Assembly: GCA_020630595.1 (NCBI GenBank)
Contig: JAHDBC010000005.1
Span: 1-64,000, forward strand
Source of the DNA: Planktomarina sp.
GTDB lineage: Bacteria > Pseudomonadota > Alphaproteobacteria > Rhodobacterales > Rhodobacteraceae
Length of the DNA: 64,000 nt
Direction: 5' to 3'
The position numbers were made by a program, and so were the translations under genes. This document shows positions 16,793-26,225 of this stretch, in pieces; position 1 is the stretch's first letter, and each line of letters opens with the position of its first letter. The notes below the pieces were generated by a model, which searched no databases, had not been told where the DNA came from, and saw nothing but the letters and a program-made list of their open reading frames with translations.

Positions 16793-18112
16793 TCAGCGAT
16801 CGACGGGCAACCCGCTGGGCACCGCGTCTGGGACCCCCAGACGGAACGCCCCTGCAGCGGCAGACACGCCGGTCAGACTGTTCAGGAATGCCTCCAGATC
16901 GGCGACGTCCGCATCGGTCAGACGCAAGGGCGTGATATCCAGCCGCGCGGCCTGACGGGCCATTTCACGCCGGTCAGATTGGATCACGAAATCGATCTTT
17001 TCCAACCAAGGGGCGGCGGGCAGTTTTGCATCATCGCGCGACCATGCGGCGCGGGTGCCAGCGGGATCCAGATGATGGCGGATCATGTCTTGCAACGTTG
17101 GATAGGCCCCGTTGTGGCCATAGGGCGCGGTCAGGGCCACATTGCGCAACATTGGCGTGCGGAAGCGGTACGCATCTTCCAACACATCGCTTTCCCCCAT
17201 GCGCCCCACATCGCGCGGGATCGGATCGAACCGCCGGGTGCGCCCCGGGCCAAAGGCAGGCAGGCCAAGGGCGTGGAAGGATTGATCGCTGAACAGCGCA
17301 CCCGAATGGCACGTGCTGCACTGCCCCTTGCCAAAGAACAGATCCCGCCCCCGGTCGGCGTCATCGGGCAGGGGCGTGCCAGCCAGATAGGCGTCCCACG
17401 GGCTGTCAAAGCTTTGAAATTCCGAATTGATAAAGGCGGACAGGGCGGTTGCGATATGGGTGATGTCGACCTGTGTCGGATCGTCAATATCATCAAACGC
17501 GCCAACGAACATGTCGCCATATTCCGGGATCACACGCACCCGTTTTGCAATGATTGGCCATGCCGCATCGATCCGGTCGTGCACAGCGCCCGCAACTTCG
17601 TTTTCTTTGGGATTGCCGGCCATTTCAAACTGCGCGGTCATGGGAAACACCGCTTGTGCTGCGAGAATATTTGGCAGGCCCTGTGGCAGCCATTCTTCGG
17701 CAGGGGAATTGAACCCGTTTTGGTAAATATTCGAAACGGACAAACGCCCGTCATGGAACAAGACCGTGATGTCCCGGTGCCCCAGATTCCAAAGGGGCGG
17801 CGCATTGCGCGGGATGCGTTTGCGGATCGCATCATCGCCCAAACCGGCCATGCGCTGATCACCCAGGCCCGTGCCCCCTTCGCCAACGCCCAGCGACAGC
17901 CCGTCCCCGGTGCCAAGATCATGGTGGTGGCAGGTGCCGCAACTGATGTTTTGATTGCCCGACAGCACTTTGTCATAGAACAAAAGCTGGCCAATCGCCG
18001 CCTGATCCGGTTCAAAGGGATGGAAATCCTGCGGCCCCACGGCCAATGTGTCGGCGGCCACGGGGCTGGCGCAGAACAGCGAAAGGGCGAAGACGTGCGG
18101 ACGATACTTCAT
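16793..18112 (-). CDS. di-heme cytochrome c peroxidase / MauG family protein (secreted)
   Basis: Signal peptide MKYRPHVFALSLFCASPVAAD; two heme motifs (CGTCHHH, CSTCHSG). Confidence 0.92.
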   Translation of the reverse strand: MKYRPHVFALSLFCASPVAADTLAVGPQDFHPFEPDQAAIGQLLFYDKVLSGNQNISCGTCHHHDLGTGDGLSLGVGEGGTGLGDQRMAGLGDDAIRKRIPRNAPPLWNLGHRDITVLFHDGRLSVSNIYQNGFNSPAEEWLPQGLPNILAAQAVFPMTAQFEMAGNPKENEVAGAVHDRIDAAWPIIAKRVRVIPEYGDMFVGAFDDIDDPTQVDITHIATALSAFINSEFQSFDSPWDAYLAGTPLPDDADRGRDLFFGKGQCSTCHSGALFSDQSFHALGLPAFGPGRTRRFDPIPRDVGRMGESDVLEDAYRFRTPMLRNVALTAPYGHNGAYPTLQDMIRHHLDPAGTRAAWSRDDAKLPAAPWLEKIDFVIQSDRREMARQAARLDITPLRLTDADVADLEAFLNSLTGVSAAAGAFRLGVPDAVPSGLPVDR

Positions 18113-18580
18113 AGGGCGATACTGGCGCTTTTTGCCTGTCTGGCAAGCCCTGTTTCAGCAGAAATCGAAGTCGGGCGCGACCTGATGGAGGCGGGCCGTT
18201 TTGAAGAAGCGCTAGAGGCATTTTGGCCTGCCGCCCGGTCTGGAAATGCCGATGCCGAAGAACTGATCGGGGTGATGTATGCGTTGGGTCTGGGGGTCGA
18301 ACAGGATTATGTGCGGGCGTTTGAATGGTATCTGCGGTCCGCGATGAAGGGGCACCCCGGTGCGCAATCTGGCGTAGGTTGGTATTACGAGGTGGGGTTG
18401 GGCATGCCCGAACCAGATTTGGTGCGGGCCTATATGTGGTACGTGCTGTCGGCCATTGGCGGGGATCCGGATGCGGCCATCAGCCAGGAAGAAGTCATCA
18501 AGAAAATGACGGATGAACAGATCGCCCATGCCAATGTTCTGATCGACGACTATCGTGTCTGGATGTACCCGTTCCGCTAA
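18095..18580 (+). CDS. Sel1/tetratricopeptide-like repeat secreted protein
   Basis: GTG start giving VRTILHRAILALFACLASPVSAEIEVG signal peptide, then Sel1-type repeats (AEELIGVMYALGLGVEQDYVRAFEWYLRSA). Confidence 0.75.
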   Translation: MRTILHRAILALFACLASPVSAEIEVGRDLMEAGRFEEALEAFWPAARSGNADAEELIGVMYALGLGVEQDYVRAFEWYLRSAMKGHPGAQSGVGWYYEVGLGMPEPDLVRAYMWYVLSAIGGDPDAAISQEEVIKKMTDEQIAHANVLIDDYRVWMYPFR

Positions 18581-18633
18581 CCGGTGCGGGCGTGCGCCCG
18601 CGCATGATGTTTTATGTTCGGGCCACATGGGCC

Positions 18634-18693
18634 TTTGAGGGCGCTGCCCTCAAAACGCCCGGAGTATTTTTGGCAAAATGAAAATCAGGGGCG
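18634..18693. repeat. hairpin plus conserved intergenic motif (copy B)
   Basis: Perfect TTTGAGGGC-gct-GCCCTCAAA stem-loop followed by CGCCCGGAGTATTTTTGGCAAAATGAAAATCAGGGGCG. Confidence 0.6.
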
Positions 18694-19758
18694 TGTCAGC
18701 CGAACGGGCTGGCGTTTGCGGCCCCACGTGCCGGGGGGACCGTCGAATTGGCCGGGTAGGGGTGTGTTGCAGGTCAGACAGGTTCCGTGATCATCAAGGT
18801 GCCAGTGATCCAGTGCATGCCAATCGCGCCCAATCAGCATCGTGCCGCAGCCGCTGCAATAGGTGGATTGGCGGGCATGGTTTTTGACATTGCCGATATA
18901 GACGTGGTTCAGACCCGTTTTGCGGGCAATCTCTTGGGCCCGGATCAGGGTGTGTTCGGGTGTGCGGGGGCGGTCTGTCAGTTTATGGTCGGGGTGGAAT
19001 GCTGTGAAGTGCAGCGGAATGTTCGGGCCGCAGGTGTCTATCACCCATTCGGACAGGGCATGGAGTTCGGCATCGCTGTCATTGGCATCGGGGATCAGCA
19101 GGGTCGTCAATTCGACCCAGCAGTCGGTTTCGTGCACCGCGTATCTGATCGTGTCGAGCACAGGGGCGATATGGGCGCCAGTGAGTTTGAAATAGAAGTC
19201 TTCGGAAAAGGCTTTGAGATCGATGTTGGCGGCGTCCATCGCGTTGAAAAATTCGGGCCGTGCATGATCGGACAGATAGCCCGCGGTTACGGCCACGTTC
19301 TTGATGTGATGGTCGCGGCAGGCGGCGGCGACATCGGTGGCGTATTCAATGAAAATGACGGGATCGTTATAGGTATAGGCCACGGATGTGCAGCCCGCCT
19401 GTGCTGCCGCGTGGGCAATCATGGCGGGTGTGGCGTGGCTGGCCAGGCTGTCTTGTTGGCGGGATTTCGAAATGTCGTGATTTTGGCAAAATTTGCACGC
19501 CAGATTGCATCCGGCCGTTCCAAACGACAGCACAGGCGTGCCGGGGTAAAAATGGTTCAGCGGTTTTTTTTCGATGGGATCAATGCAGAACCCGGATGAC
19601 CGGCCATAGGTGTCGAGCATCAATGCGTCGCCCACCCGTTCGCGCACAAAGCACATGCCCCGTTGGCCGTCGCGCAAACTGCACAGGCGCGGGCACAGGG
19701 TGCAGGTGATGCGCCCGTCGTCTGACCAGTTCCAATAGCGTGCGGTTTTTCCCATCAT
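18685..19758 (-). CDS. amrS: AmmeMemoRadiSam system radical SAM enzyme
   Basis: GTAGCNLACKFCQNHDIS (radical SAM CxxxCxxC), N-terminal CTLCPRLCSLRDGQRGMC, C-terminal CSGCG...CLTC zinc-type motif. Confidence 0.93.
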   Translation of the reverse strand: MMGKTARYWNWSDDGRITCTLCPRLCSLRDGQRGMCFVRERVGDALMLDTYGRSSGFCIDPIEKKPLNHFYPGTPVLSFGTAGCNLACKFCQNHDISKSRQQDSLASHATPAMIAHAAAQAGCTSVAYTYNDPVIFIEYATDVAAACRDHHIKNVAVTAGYLSDHARPEFFNAMDAANIDLKAFSEDFYFKLTGAHIAPVLDTIRYAVHETDCWVELTTLLIPDANDSDAELHALSEWVIDTCGPNIPLHFTAFHPDHKLTDRPRTPEHTLIRAQEIARKTGLNHVYIGNVKNHARQSTYCSGCGTMLIGRDWHALDHWHLDDHGTCLTCNTPLPGQFDGPPGTWGRKRQPVRLTRP

Positions 19759-19820
19759 CAGGATTCCCTTAAGCCCTGAAAGTGCATAACCTGTGTACAG
19801 CTGTCTGCGAAGGAGTTTGC

Positions 19821-21185
19821 ATGGCCCCCCAACCTGCGCGATTTGCTGGGTCGTTTTTCACAGCGGAACCCATTCCGCTGAACCGGCAGGTGCGTTTGTT
19901 TGTCGAAGGTGGAACGGCGGGCGCGGGGCTGTCACAAGCCGCCCCCCTTGCGATTGTGAGCCCCCATGCGGGCTATCGGTTTTCCGGGGCGATTGCGGGG
20001 CAGGCCTTTGCGGCGGCGAAAGGGCATGACTACAAGCGGATTGTTATCTTGTCGCCCAGCCATCGGTATGCGTTTGATGGGCTGGCGATGCCGTCCTGGA
20101 CCCAGATGCAACTGCCCAACGGGCGGGTCACGGTCGACAAATTCATGCGCAATCATCTGCGCGACAAACGCCTGATCCGGATCGAAGACGCGGCCCACGA
20201 CAATGAACATGGAATTGAAACGCAATTGCCGTTCATCGCGCGGTTTTTTCGCGGCGCACGTATTGTGCCCGTTGTATGCGGGCGTGCCCCGGTGGCAGAG
20301 GTGGCGCGGCTGGTGGATGCGCTGGCGGGACCGGACACGCTGTTCGTGATTTCGACGGATTTGTCCCATTTCCGGTCACAGGGGGACGCGCAGACGATTG
20401 ATGCCGAAACAGCGCGCATGATTGAAACGGCAGAGATTTCGGGCCTGGATGGGCAACATGCCTGCGGTTGGTTGCCGTTGGCGGGGTTTTTGGCGTCAGA
20501 CACGGGGGCAGGGGCGCGGGTTGTTCGTTTGGCCATGGGCGACAGCGTTGCCGCCAACGATGACGCCAATCGGGTCGTGGGGTACGGGGCCTGGGCGTGT
20601 TACGGTGCCAATGCAGACGTGTTCAGCGAAACCTATCGCCGGGAAATGCTGGGGGTGGCGCGAAAGGTGCTGAAGTCGCGCTTGGCGAAGGGAAAACCGC
20701 CGAACCTGCATGTGTCCAGCTTTCGCACGCCGTTGCAGACCCAGATGGCCAGTTTTGTGACCCTGACCGAAAACGGACGGTTGCGGGGGTGCATTGGATC
20801 CCTTGCCGCGCAACGTCCCCTGATCGAAGATATTGCGATAAATGTGGTCAAGGCGGGTACGGCGGACCCGCGGTTCAAGCCGATGACCGATGGGGGGCAG
20901 TTGGATCAGATCAAGCTGAAAATCGCCCTGTTGACCAAAGCCGCGCCCGTGAGCGTCAGCAGCCGGGCCGATTTGGAAGCGGCGCTGGTGCCGGGCCAAA
21001 CCGGGGTTATCCTGCAAGATCAGGGCAAACGTGGAACGTTCCTGCCCATGGTGTGGGACAGCCTGCCGGATGTGCCGCAGTTTGTGAATGGGTTGATGGT
21101 CAAGGCGGGACTGTCGAAAGACCATTGGTCTGATACGGTGCGGGTCTGGACATACCGGGCCGAAAGTTTCGCAGAAACTGATTAA
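19821..21185 (+). CDS. AmmeMemoRadiSam system protein B (MEMO) fused to protein A (AMMECR1)
   Basis: N-terminal MEMO domain (IVSPHAGYRFSGAIAGQAFAA, HDNEHGIETQLPF, ISTDLSHF) and C-terminal AMMECR1 domain (FVTLTENGRLRGCIGSLAAQRPLIEDI). Confidence 0.93.
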   Translation: MAPQPARFAGSFFTAEPIPLNRQVRLFVEGGTAGAGLSQAAPLAIVSPHAGYRFSGAIAGQAFAAAKGHDYKRIVILSPSHRYAFDGLAMPSWTQMQLPNGRVTVDKFMRNHLRDKRLIRIEDAAHDNEHGIETQLPFIARFFRGARIVPVVCGRAPVAEVARLVDALAGPDTLFVISTDLSHFRSQGDAQTIDAETARMIETAEISGLDGQHACGWLPLAGFLASDTGAGARVVRLAMGDSVAANDDANRVVGYGAWACYGANADVFSETYRREMLGVARKVLKSRLAKGKPPNLHVSSFRTPLQTQMASFVTLTENGRLRGCIGSLAAQRPLIEDIAINVVKAGTADPRFKPMTDGGQLDQIKLKIALLTKAAPVSVSSRADLEAALVPGQTGVILQDQGKRGTFLPMVWDSLPDVPQFVNGLMVKAGLSKDHWSDTVRVWTYRAESFAETD

Positions 21186-21342
21186 CCAGTTGACAGCTGT
21201 CAACTTTAGGTTGTTTTCATGGTGCTGTCGCTAAGTTCCGGCACTGACGCAGTATTTTGTGGTGTCTAACGTCAGATATTGCCAGACCATAAAGCAACCG
21301 CCCGACGGCAGACCGGCCAAACGCCCTGAAGTGTTAACCTTT

Positions 21343-21475
21343 GAACCGGATCAGTTCCGTGTTGTGCCAAACAGTTTGGGCATCGTCCCACTGGATTGGT
21401 GCATCGTCTTTCAGCCATGCCACCGCTTCTTTCGTCCGATTTGCCGAATGATGATCAGGGCCGGGCCGTGCACAA
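21343..21475 (-). pseudogene. possible orphan C-terminal coding fragment
   Basis: Minus-strand reading ...PGPDHHSANRTKEAVAWLKDDAPIQWDDAQTVWHNTELIRFKG* is protein-like but has no adequate start or length. Confidence 0.25.
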
Positions 21476-21504
21476 AAAAGGCGGCCCCGAAAGACCGCCT
21501 TTTC
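21474..21504. terminator. bidirectional terminator after dctP
   Basis: AAAAAAGGCGG-ccccgaaaga-CCGCCTTTT. Confidence 0.75.
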
Positions 21505-21523
21505 CGCCAGATTGATCCCTGAC

Positions 21524-22591
21524 TTAGTTCAGGTCAGCGTCCCGGCCTGCGGCCAGATCGGCTTCTGCTTCGGCCACTGCGGCGATCAGCGCATCCAGGA
21601 TTTCGCTGCCACCATCGACGTTGTCGCGGAACCAGCCCTGAACAGGGGCGGCGGCTTCTGCGAACATCGCCTTTTCAGCGGGGGTTGGCACGTACAGCGT
21701 GCCGCCACCGGCCACGAAATCTTCGTAAGCTTGGATGGATTTACGCTTTGGCGACGCGAATGTGGCCTGCTGCAATGCATAAAAGCCATCTACCACAACG
21801 CGGCGCATGTCTTCGTCCATACCCATGAACTTTTCGTTGTTCATCCACCACAGGGCACCCATGTAGGCGTGCCCGTCCAGTGTGACGTATTGCAGACCCG
21901 CATCTGGGAATTTCATGCCCATGATGTCGGTGATGCCGTTTTTGGACCCGTCCACAACGCCTGTTTGGAACGATGTGAACAGTTCGGGCCATGGGATCGG
22001 CGTTGGCGATGCACCCAAGGCGCGCACCAGTTCCTGCGGCAGGTCAGCCACAACAGTCCGGATTTTCAGGCCTTCCATATCTGCGGGGGTCTGAATGGTG
22101 CGGACGGTGTTGGCAAAGTTGCGCCAGCCGCCGGTGTTGCCGATGGTCATCAGGCGGATCGCGCCATCAGATGTTTCCAGCGCCATTTCACGCATCTTGC
22201 GTGTGAAATCACCCTGCAGCACAGCTTCGGCCACACGGTCGTCAGCCATCAGGTAAGGCAGGTCCAGCACCTGAACATAAGGGAACAGGCCCGCTGCCCC
22301 GCCAGAGGTTGAGATGTAGACGTCGATCGACCCATCGGCCACGCCCTGCAGACATTCCGCACCCTTGGAACACAGCTGTGTGCCGATGAACAGTTCAACG
22401 GCGATTTTGCCGTTCGATGCTGCCTCTACATAGTTTTTGAAAACCACCAGACCATCATAGTCTTCGTCGTTTTCGTTGGAATTGGCCGTGGCGCGGATGG
22501 TGATTTCCGCGTGACCCGCAGCCCAGCCCGCCACGGCAGATGTCATCATAAAGCCGGCGGCAAGTGCGGCTTTGGTGAAGGTTTTAAGCAT
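21524..22591 (-). CDS. TRAP transporter substrate-binding protein (DctP family)
   Basis: Signal peptide MLKTFTKAALAAGFMMTSAVAGWAAG; TRAP SBP motifs (DMEGLKIRTVVADLPQELVRALGASPTPIPWPELFTSFQTGVVDGSKN). Confidence 0.93.
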   Translation of the reverse strand: MLKTFTKAALAAGFMMTSAVAGWAAGHAEITIRATANSNENDEDYDGLVVFKNYVEAASNGKIAVELFIGTQLCSKGAECLQGVADGSIDVYISTSGGAAGLFPYVQVLDLPYLMADDRVAEAVLQGDFTRKMREMALETSDGAIRLMTIGNTGGWRNFANTVRTIQTPADMEGLKIRTVVADLPQELVRALGASPTPIPWPELFTSFQTGVVDGSKNGITDIMGMKFPDAGLQYVTLDGHAYMGALWWMNNEKFMGMDEDMRRVVVDGFYALQQATFASPKRKSIQAYEDFVAGGGTLYVPTPAEKAMFAEAAAPVQGWFRDNVDGGSEILDALIAAVAEAEADLAAGRDADLN

Positions 22592-22621
22592 GTGTATCCT
22601 CCCTATGCTTTTGTGGGTGGC

Positions 22622-22672
22622 GGTGGGTTTCACCCACCCTACGCGACTTTTGTAGGGTGGGTGAAACCCACC
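22622..22672. repeat. nested perfect inverted repeat (REP-like) between dctM and dctP
   Basis: GGTGGGTTTCACCCACCCTAC-gcgactttt-GTAGGGTGGGTGAAACCCACC: 21-bp perfect arms, each internally palindromic (GGTGGGT-ttc-ACCCACC). Confidence 0.9.
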
Positions 22673-22720
22673 ACCCGTTGAATGCAGGCTGCGACATTCC
22701 GCCCCCTGCGTAAAGATTTT

Positions 22721-24229
22721 TCATGGCCAAGGCACATACCCCAACAGACGTGGCACGGTCAGCGAAATGGCCGGGAAATAAGTGATCAGGAAGATCACCA
22801 ACACTTCGACCGCCAAGAACGGCAAGATCGCCTTGGCAATGGTTTCGACCCGTTCGCCACTGACCGAACTGGCCACGAATAAGACAAGCCCCATGGGGGG
22901 CGTTGCCAACCCCACGGTCAGGTTCACCGACATGATGATCGCAAAATGAACGGGGTGCACATCGATGCCCAAAAACACGGTCGCCAAAATGGGCCCCAAA
23001 ATGATGATCGCTGGACCCGCATCCAGAAACATCCCGACGATGAACAACAGGATGTTGATCAAAAACAGGATGATCAGCGGATTGTCTGAAATCGACAGGA
23101 TCTGTTCTGTCATGATTTCGGGCAGGTGCGAAATCGCGATGATTGTCTTGAACGCCACGGCGGCGCCAACCAGCAACAACACAGCGGCCGATGCCACGGC
23201 GGTTTTGCCCATCACCGTCCACAGGTCTTTGAACGTCATGGATCGCAAAATCGCAAAGCTGATGATCAGCGCGTAGACGACGGCGATCACCGATGCCTCT
23301 GTCGGGGTGAACCATCCGGTTAGGATGCCACCCAAAATGATGATCGGCGTTTGCAGCGGGGCAGCGGCTTTTTTCACAACGATGCGGAAATCATCCGAAA
23401 TGCGGCCCCTTAACCAGACAATGACCAGATGCCCGAAGGGCACCATGATGGCGAAAGTGATCCAGCCATAACTGGGCAAACCCGCGATCCAACTGACCAG
23501 CGCACAGGCCGCATACAGGATTGCCGCCATGTTGATGCGAAGCAGGATCGATGCCACCCAGCCTTCGCCGGTGCCGATGGTCTGGCCCTTGGTGACGATG
23601 CGTTCCGCCTTGGGCAGATCGTATTTGTCGGCCATCAGGCGCACGACCAGCATCAGGCCCAACCCCACCAGAATGCCCGGGACGATCCCGGCGGCAAACA
23701 GGGCGGCCACGGATTCCCCCATCACATAGGCGTAGATGATCATAATCCCTGATGGCGGAATGATGGGGCCAATCACCGATGATGCCGCTGTCACCGCCGC
23801 TGCGAATTTGCGGGAATAGCCGTTCTTTTCCATCGCCGGGATCAGCGTGGACCCCAGCGCAGATGTATCGGCCACCGCCGACCCGGACAGCCCCGCGAAC
23901 AGAATGGATGACAGGATGTTCACGTGGGCCAGCCCCCCGCGCAAATGCCCGATCAGCGCCTGTGAAAATTCCACCAGTCGGATCGTGATCCCACCGCGGT
24001 TCATGATTTCGCCGGCCAAAAGAAAGAACGGCAGTGCCATCAGGGGAAAGCTGTCCATGCCGGAAAACAGGCCCCGGTACAGCTGGCTCATCGCTTTGAA
24101 ATTTGTTGGCGATGCACCGTCGCCAAAGATGCCAACCAGCCCGATGGGCGCCAAAAGCAGCCCCAGCGCAATGGGCACGCCAATCAAAAGCAGGATCAGA
24201 AAAATGGGAAGCAACCATAACAACATCAC
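22721..24229 (-). CDS. TRAP transporter large permease (DctM family)
   Basis: Multi-TM protein; GLSGSAVADTSALGSTLIPAMEKNGYSRKFAAAVTAASSVIGPIIPPSG is characteristic. Confidence 0.95.
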   Translation of the reverse strand: MMLLWLLPIFLILLLIGVPIALGLLLAPIGLVGIFGDGASPTNFKAMSQLYRGLFSGMDSFPLMALPFFLLAGEIMNRGGITIRLVEFSQALIGHLRGGLAHVNILSSILFAGLSGSAVADTSALGSTLIPAMEKNGYSRKFAAAVTAASSVIGPIIPPSGIMIIYAYVMGESVAALFAAGIVPGILVGLGLMLVVRLMADKYDLPKAERIVTKGQTIGTGEGWVASILLRINMAAILYAACALVSWIAGLPSYGWITFAIMVPFGHLVIVWLRGRISDDFRIVVKKAAAPLQTPIIILGGILTGWFTPTEASVIAVVYALIISFAILRSMTFKDLWTVMGKTAVASAAVLLLVGAAVAFKTIIAISHLPEIMTEQILSISDNPLIILFLINILLFIVGMFLDAGPAIIILGPILATVFLGIDVHPVHFAIIMSVNLTVGLATPPMGLVLFVASSVSGERVETIAKAILPFLAVEVLVIFLITYFPAISLTVPRLLGYVPWP

Positions 24230-24798
24230 GCATCCCCCCCGATGGGGGCCAAGCGGTCTGCACCGCCCAGCATGGTCACCAGATGGCGCAGGATCAGTTC
24301 AATATTGATCAGCATCATCAGGCAAAATCCCAGATACAGGCTGAAAAACGCATGCCAGTTGCGGACCTGAAAATCCTTGAGCCCGGCCCAGCTGAGTTCG
24401 ATACGAAAGTTCGGGATGGTGCCTTTGCCGCCGAAACTGTTGATTTCCGCATAGCCCAGCTGCGTGCCCAGAAAGATCACGATGCCGCACAGCACCAGAA
24501 TAACCAACGTCAAAAGATGCGACAGAACCCGGGGCAGGGATCGTTCCAGCAAGTCAATCCCGACAAAGCTGCCTTGGCGATATCCAATTGGGGCCGCCAG
24601 ACCAATCATCCAAAGCATCATGAATTTTGCAGCCGCAATGGTCCACCCCGCAGGGGAAATGACCCGCATGATGATCTGATAGGTGATGATCAAAACCATG
24701 ATCGCCAAAAGCGCAGTGGCCAGCCAGCGCGCCACGGTCAGCAGCGTCACATTCAGCATTTCAAGCGGTTTTAGAACCGCAAGTATCAGGCCCATCAT
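24226..24798 (-). CDS. TRAP transporter small permease (DctQ family)
   Basis: 4-TM small protein overlapping the DctM start. Confidence 0.88.
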   Translation of the reverse strand: MMGLILAVLKPLEMLNVTLLTVARWLATALLAIMVLIITYQIIMRVISPAGWTIAAAKFMMLWMIGLAAPIGYRQGSFVGIDLLERSLPRVLSHLLTLVILVLCGIVIFLGTQLGYAEINSFGGKGTIPNFRIELSWAGLKDFQVRNWHAFFSLYLGFCLMMLINIELILRHLVTMLGGADRLAPIGGDA

Positions 24799-24854
24799 GG
24801 GACCCTCCCTCCCTTTTGAACAGCGGCCGGTTTTCCGGTTCTATGCTGTGGTGT

Positions 24855-25337
24855 TTATGGCTGGCCCAGGCCAGCGTAGCGCCCCCCTGCAAACACAAGT
24901 GGCGCATTCGGGGCGGTGGCAAAGTCAGTCACCTGTCCCAAAATGATCGTGTGATCGCCTGCATCGTGGGATGCATAGCGGTCGCATTCGAAACGGGTCA
25001 CACAGCCATCGATCAGGGGTGTGCCGTTGTCAGACCGGTGCCAATCCAGCGCGGTAAAGGCATTGGCTTCGCGCACGAAACCATCGGCCACCGCGCGTTG
25101 ATCCGATGACAGGACATGGATCGCAAAATGCGCCGCTTCGGCAAACACATCGTGGCGGCGTGACGATTTCGCGGGGGACCACATGACCAAAGGCGGGTCC
25201 AGCGAAATAGAAGCAAAACTGTTGGCCGTGATGCCAACCACCTGACCATCGGGCGTGGATGTGGTGATCACGCAGACGCCTGTGGCAAAGCCCCCGCAGG
25301 CATCGCGGAATGCGCGTGTATCAAACGCGCCCGTCAC
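24855..25337 (-). CDS. flavin reductase family protein
   Basis: FRDACGGFATGVCVITTSTPDGQVVGITANSFASISLDPPLVMWSPAKSSRRHDVF. Confidence 0.93.
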   Translation of the reverse strand: MTGAFDTRAFRDACGGFATGVCVITTSTPDGQVVGITANSFASISLDPPLVMWSPAKSSRRHDVFAEAAHFAIHVLSSDQRAVADGFVREANAFTALDWHRSDNGTPLIDGCVTRFECDRYASHDAGDHTIILGQVTDFATAPNAPLVFAGGRYAGLGQP

Positions 25338-26225
25338 CTATGCGACCTCGCGGCCCAGTGCCGCCGTGTAGATTTCGTACCATGTTTCGCGGTCCATCGC
25401 GACGCGGGTGGCATCGCTGATCCTGGCGATGCGCGACAGATTGTTGGTGCCCATGACCGGAACAATTTTGGCCGGGTGGGCCAAAAGCCACGCGACAGCA
25501 ACCGCACCGGTATCCGTTTCCTGATCTTCTGCGATCTGGTTCAGCACCTTCATGACAGCTTCGTTCGCAAAAAGTTCGCCGCCCGCAAGGGGTGACCACG
25601 CCATGGGGGACACACCCTTCATCTGCAGATCGGCCACATCCCCATTCACGAACCCGTCGTGCGCGATGACAGACAGTTCGATCTGGTTCGTGACCAGCGG
25701 ATTTTTCATCGCCGATTGCAGCAGATTCCAATCCCACGGGCGGAAATTCGAAACGCCAACGGTTTTCACCTTGCCCGCAGCCACCAGATCATCCAGCGTT
25801 TCGCCCGTTTCATGGGCGTCCATGAACGGATCGGGCCGGTGGATCAGCAACAGATCAATCGCATCAACATCCATCAGCCGCAGCGACGCATCAACGGATG
25901 CTTCGATATGGGCGCGGCTGGTGTCGTAATATTTCACGCGTGCGCCGGAATGGCGGCCCGCAGGGGCGACGATATCGCATTTGGTGACGATTTCGATTTT
26001 GTCTTTCAGCGCGGGGGCCGCCGACAGGCATTCCCCCAGAATTTCTTCGGCCATGTACCCGCCATAAATATCGGCCTGATCCATGGTCGTGATGCCCTGT
26101 TCCAAGCAGGCTTCGATCTTGGCCTGGACATGGGTCGGGCTGGTGTTGGCGTCATCGCCCAAACGCCACATGCCGTAAACGATGCGGCTGATCGACAAAT
26201 CGTCGGAAAGTGTGATGCGATCCAT
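25338..26225 (-). CDS. aldo/keto reductase
   Basis: GITTMDQADIYGGYMAEEILGE, DLLLIHRPDPFMDAHETGETLDDLVAAGKVKTVGVSNF. Confidence 0.93.
   Translation of the reverse strand: MDRITLSDDLSISRIVYGMWRLGDDANTSPTHVQAKIEACLEQGITTMDQADIYGGYMAEEILGECLSAAPALKDKIEIVTKCDIVAPAGRHSGARVKYYDTSRAHIEASVDASLRLMDVDAIDLLLIHRPDPFMDAHETGETLDDLVAAGKVKTVGVSNFRPWDWNLLQSAMKNPLVTNQIELSVIAHDGFVNGDVADLQMKGVSPMAWSPLAGGELFANEAVMKVLNQIAEDQETDTGAVAVAWLLAHPAKIVPVMGTNNLSRIARISDATRVAMDRETWYEIYTAALGREVA

Noticed and set aside
16979-18094. 5' part of long plus-strand ORF (16979..18580, 533 aa) antisense to the cytochrome c peroxidase
   Set aside because: The minus strand has a clear signal peptide and two heme motifs; the antisense frame is His/Arg/Pro-rich with no recognisable domain. 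Only the Sel1 portion from 18095 is supported.
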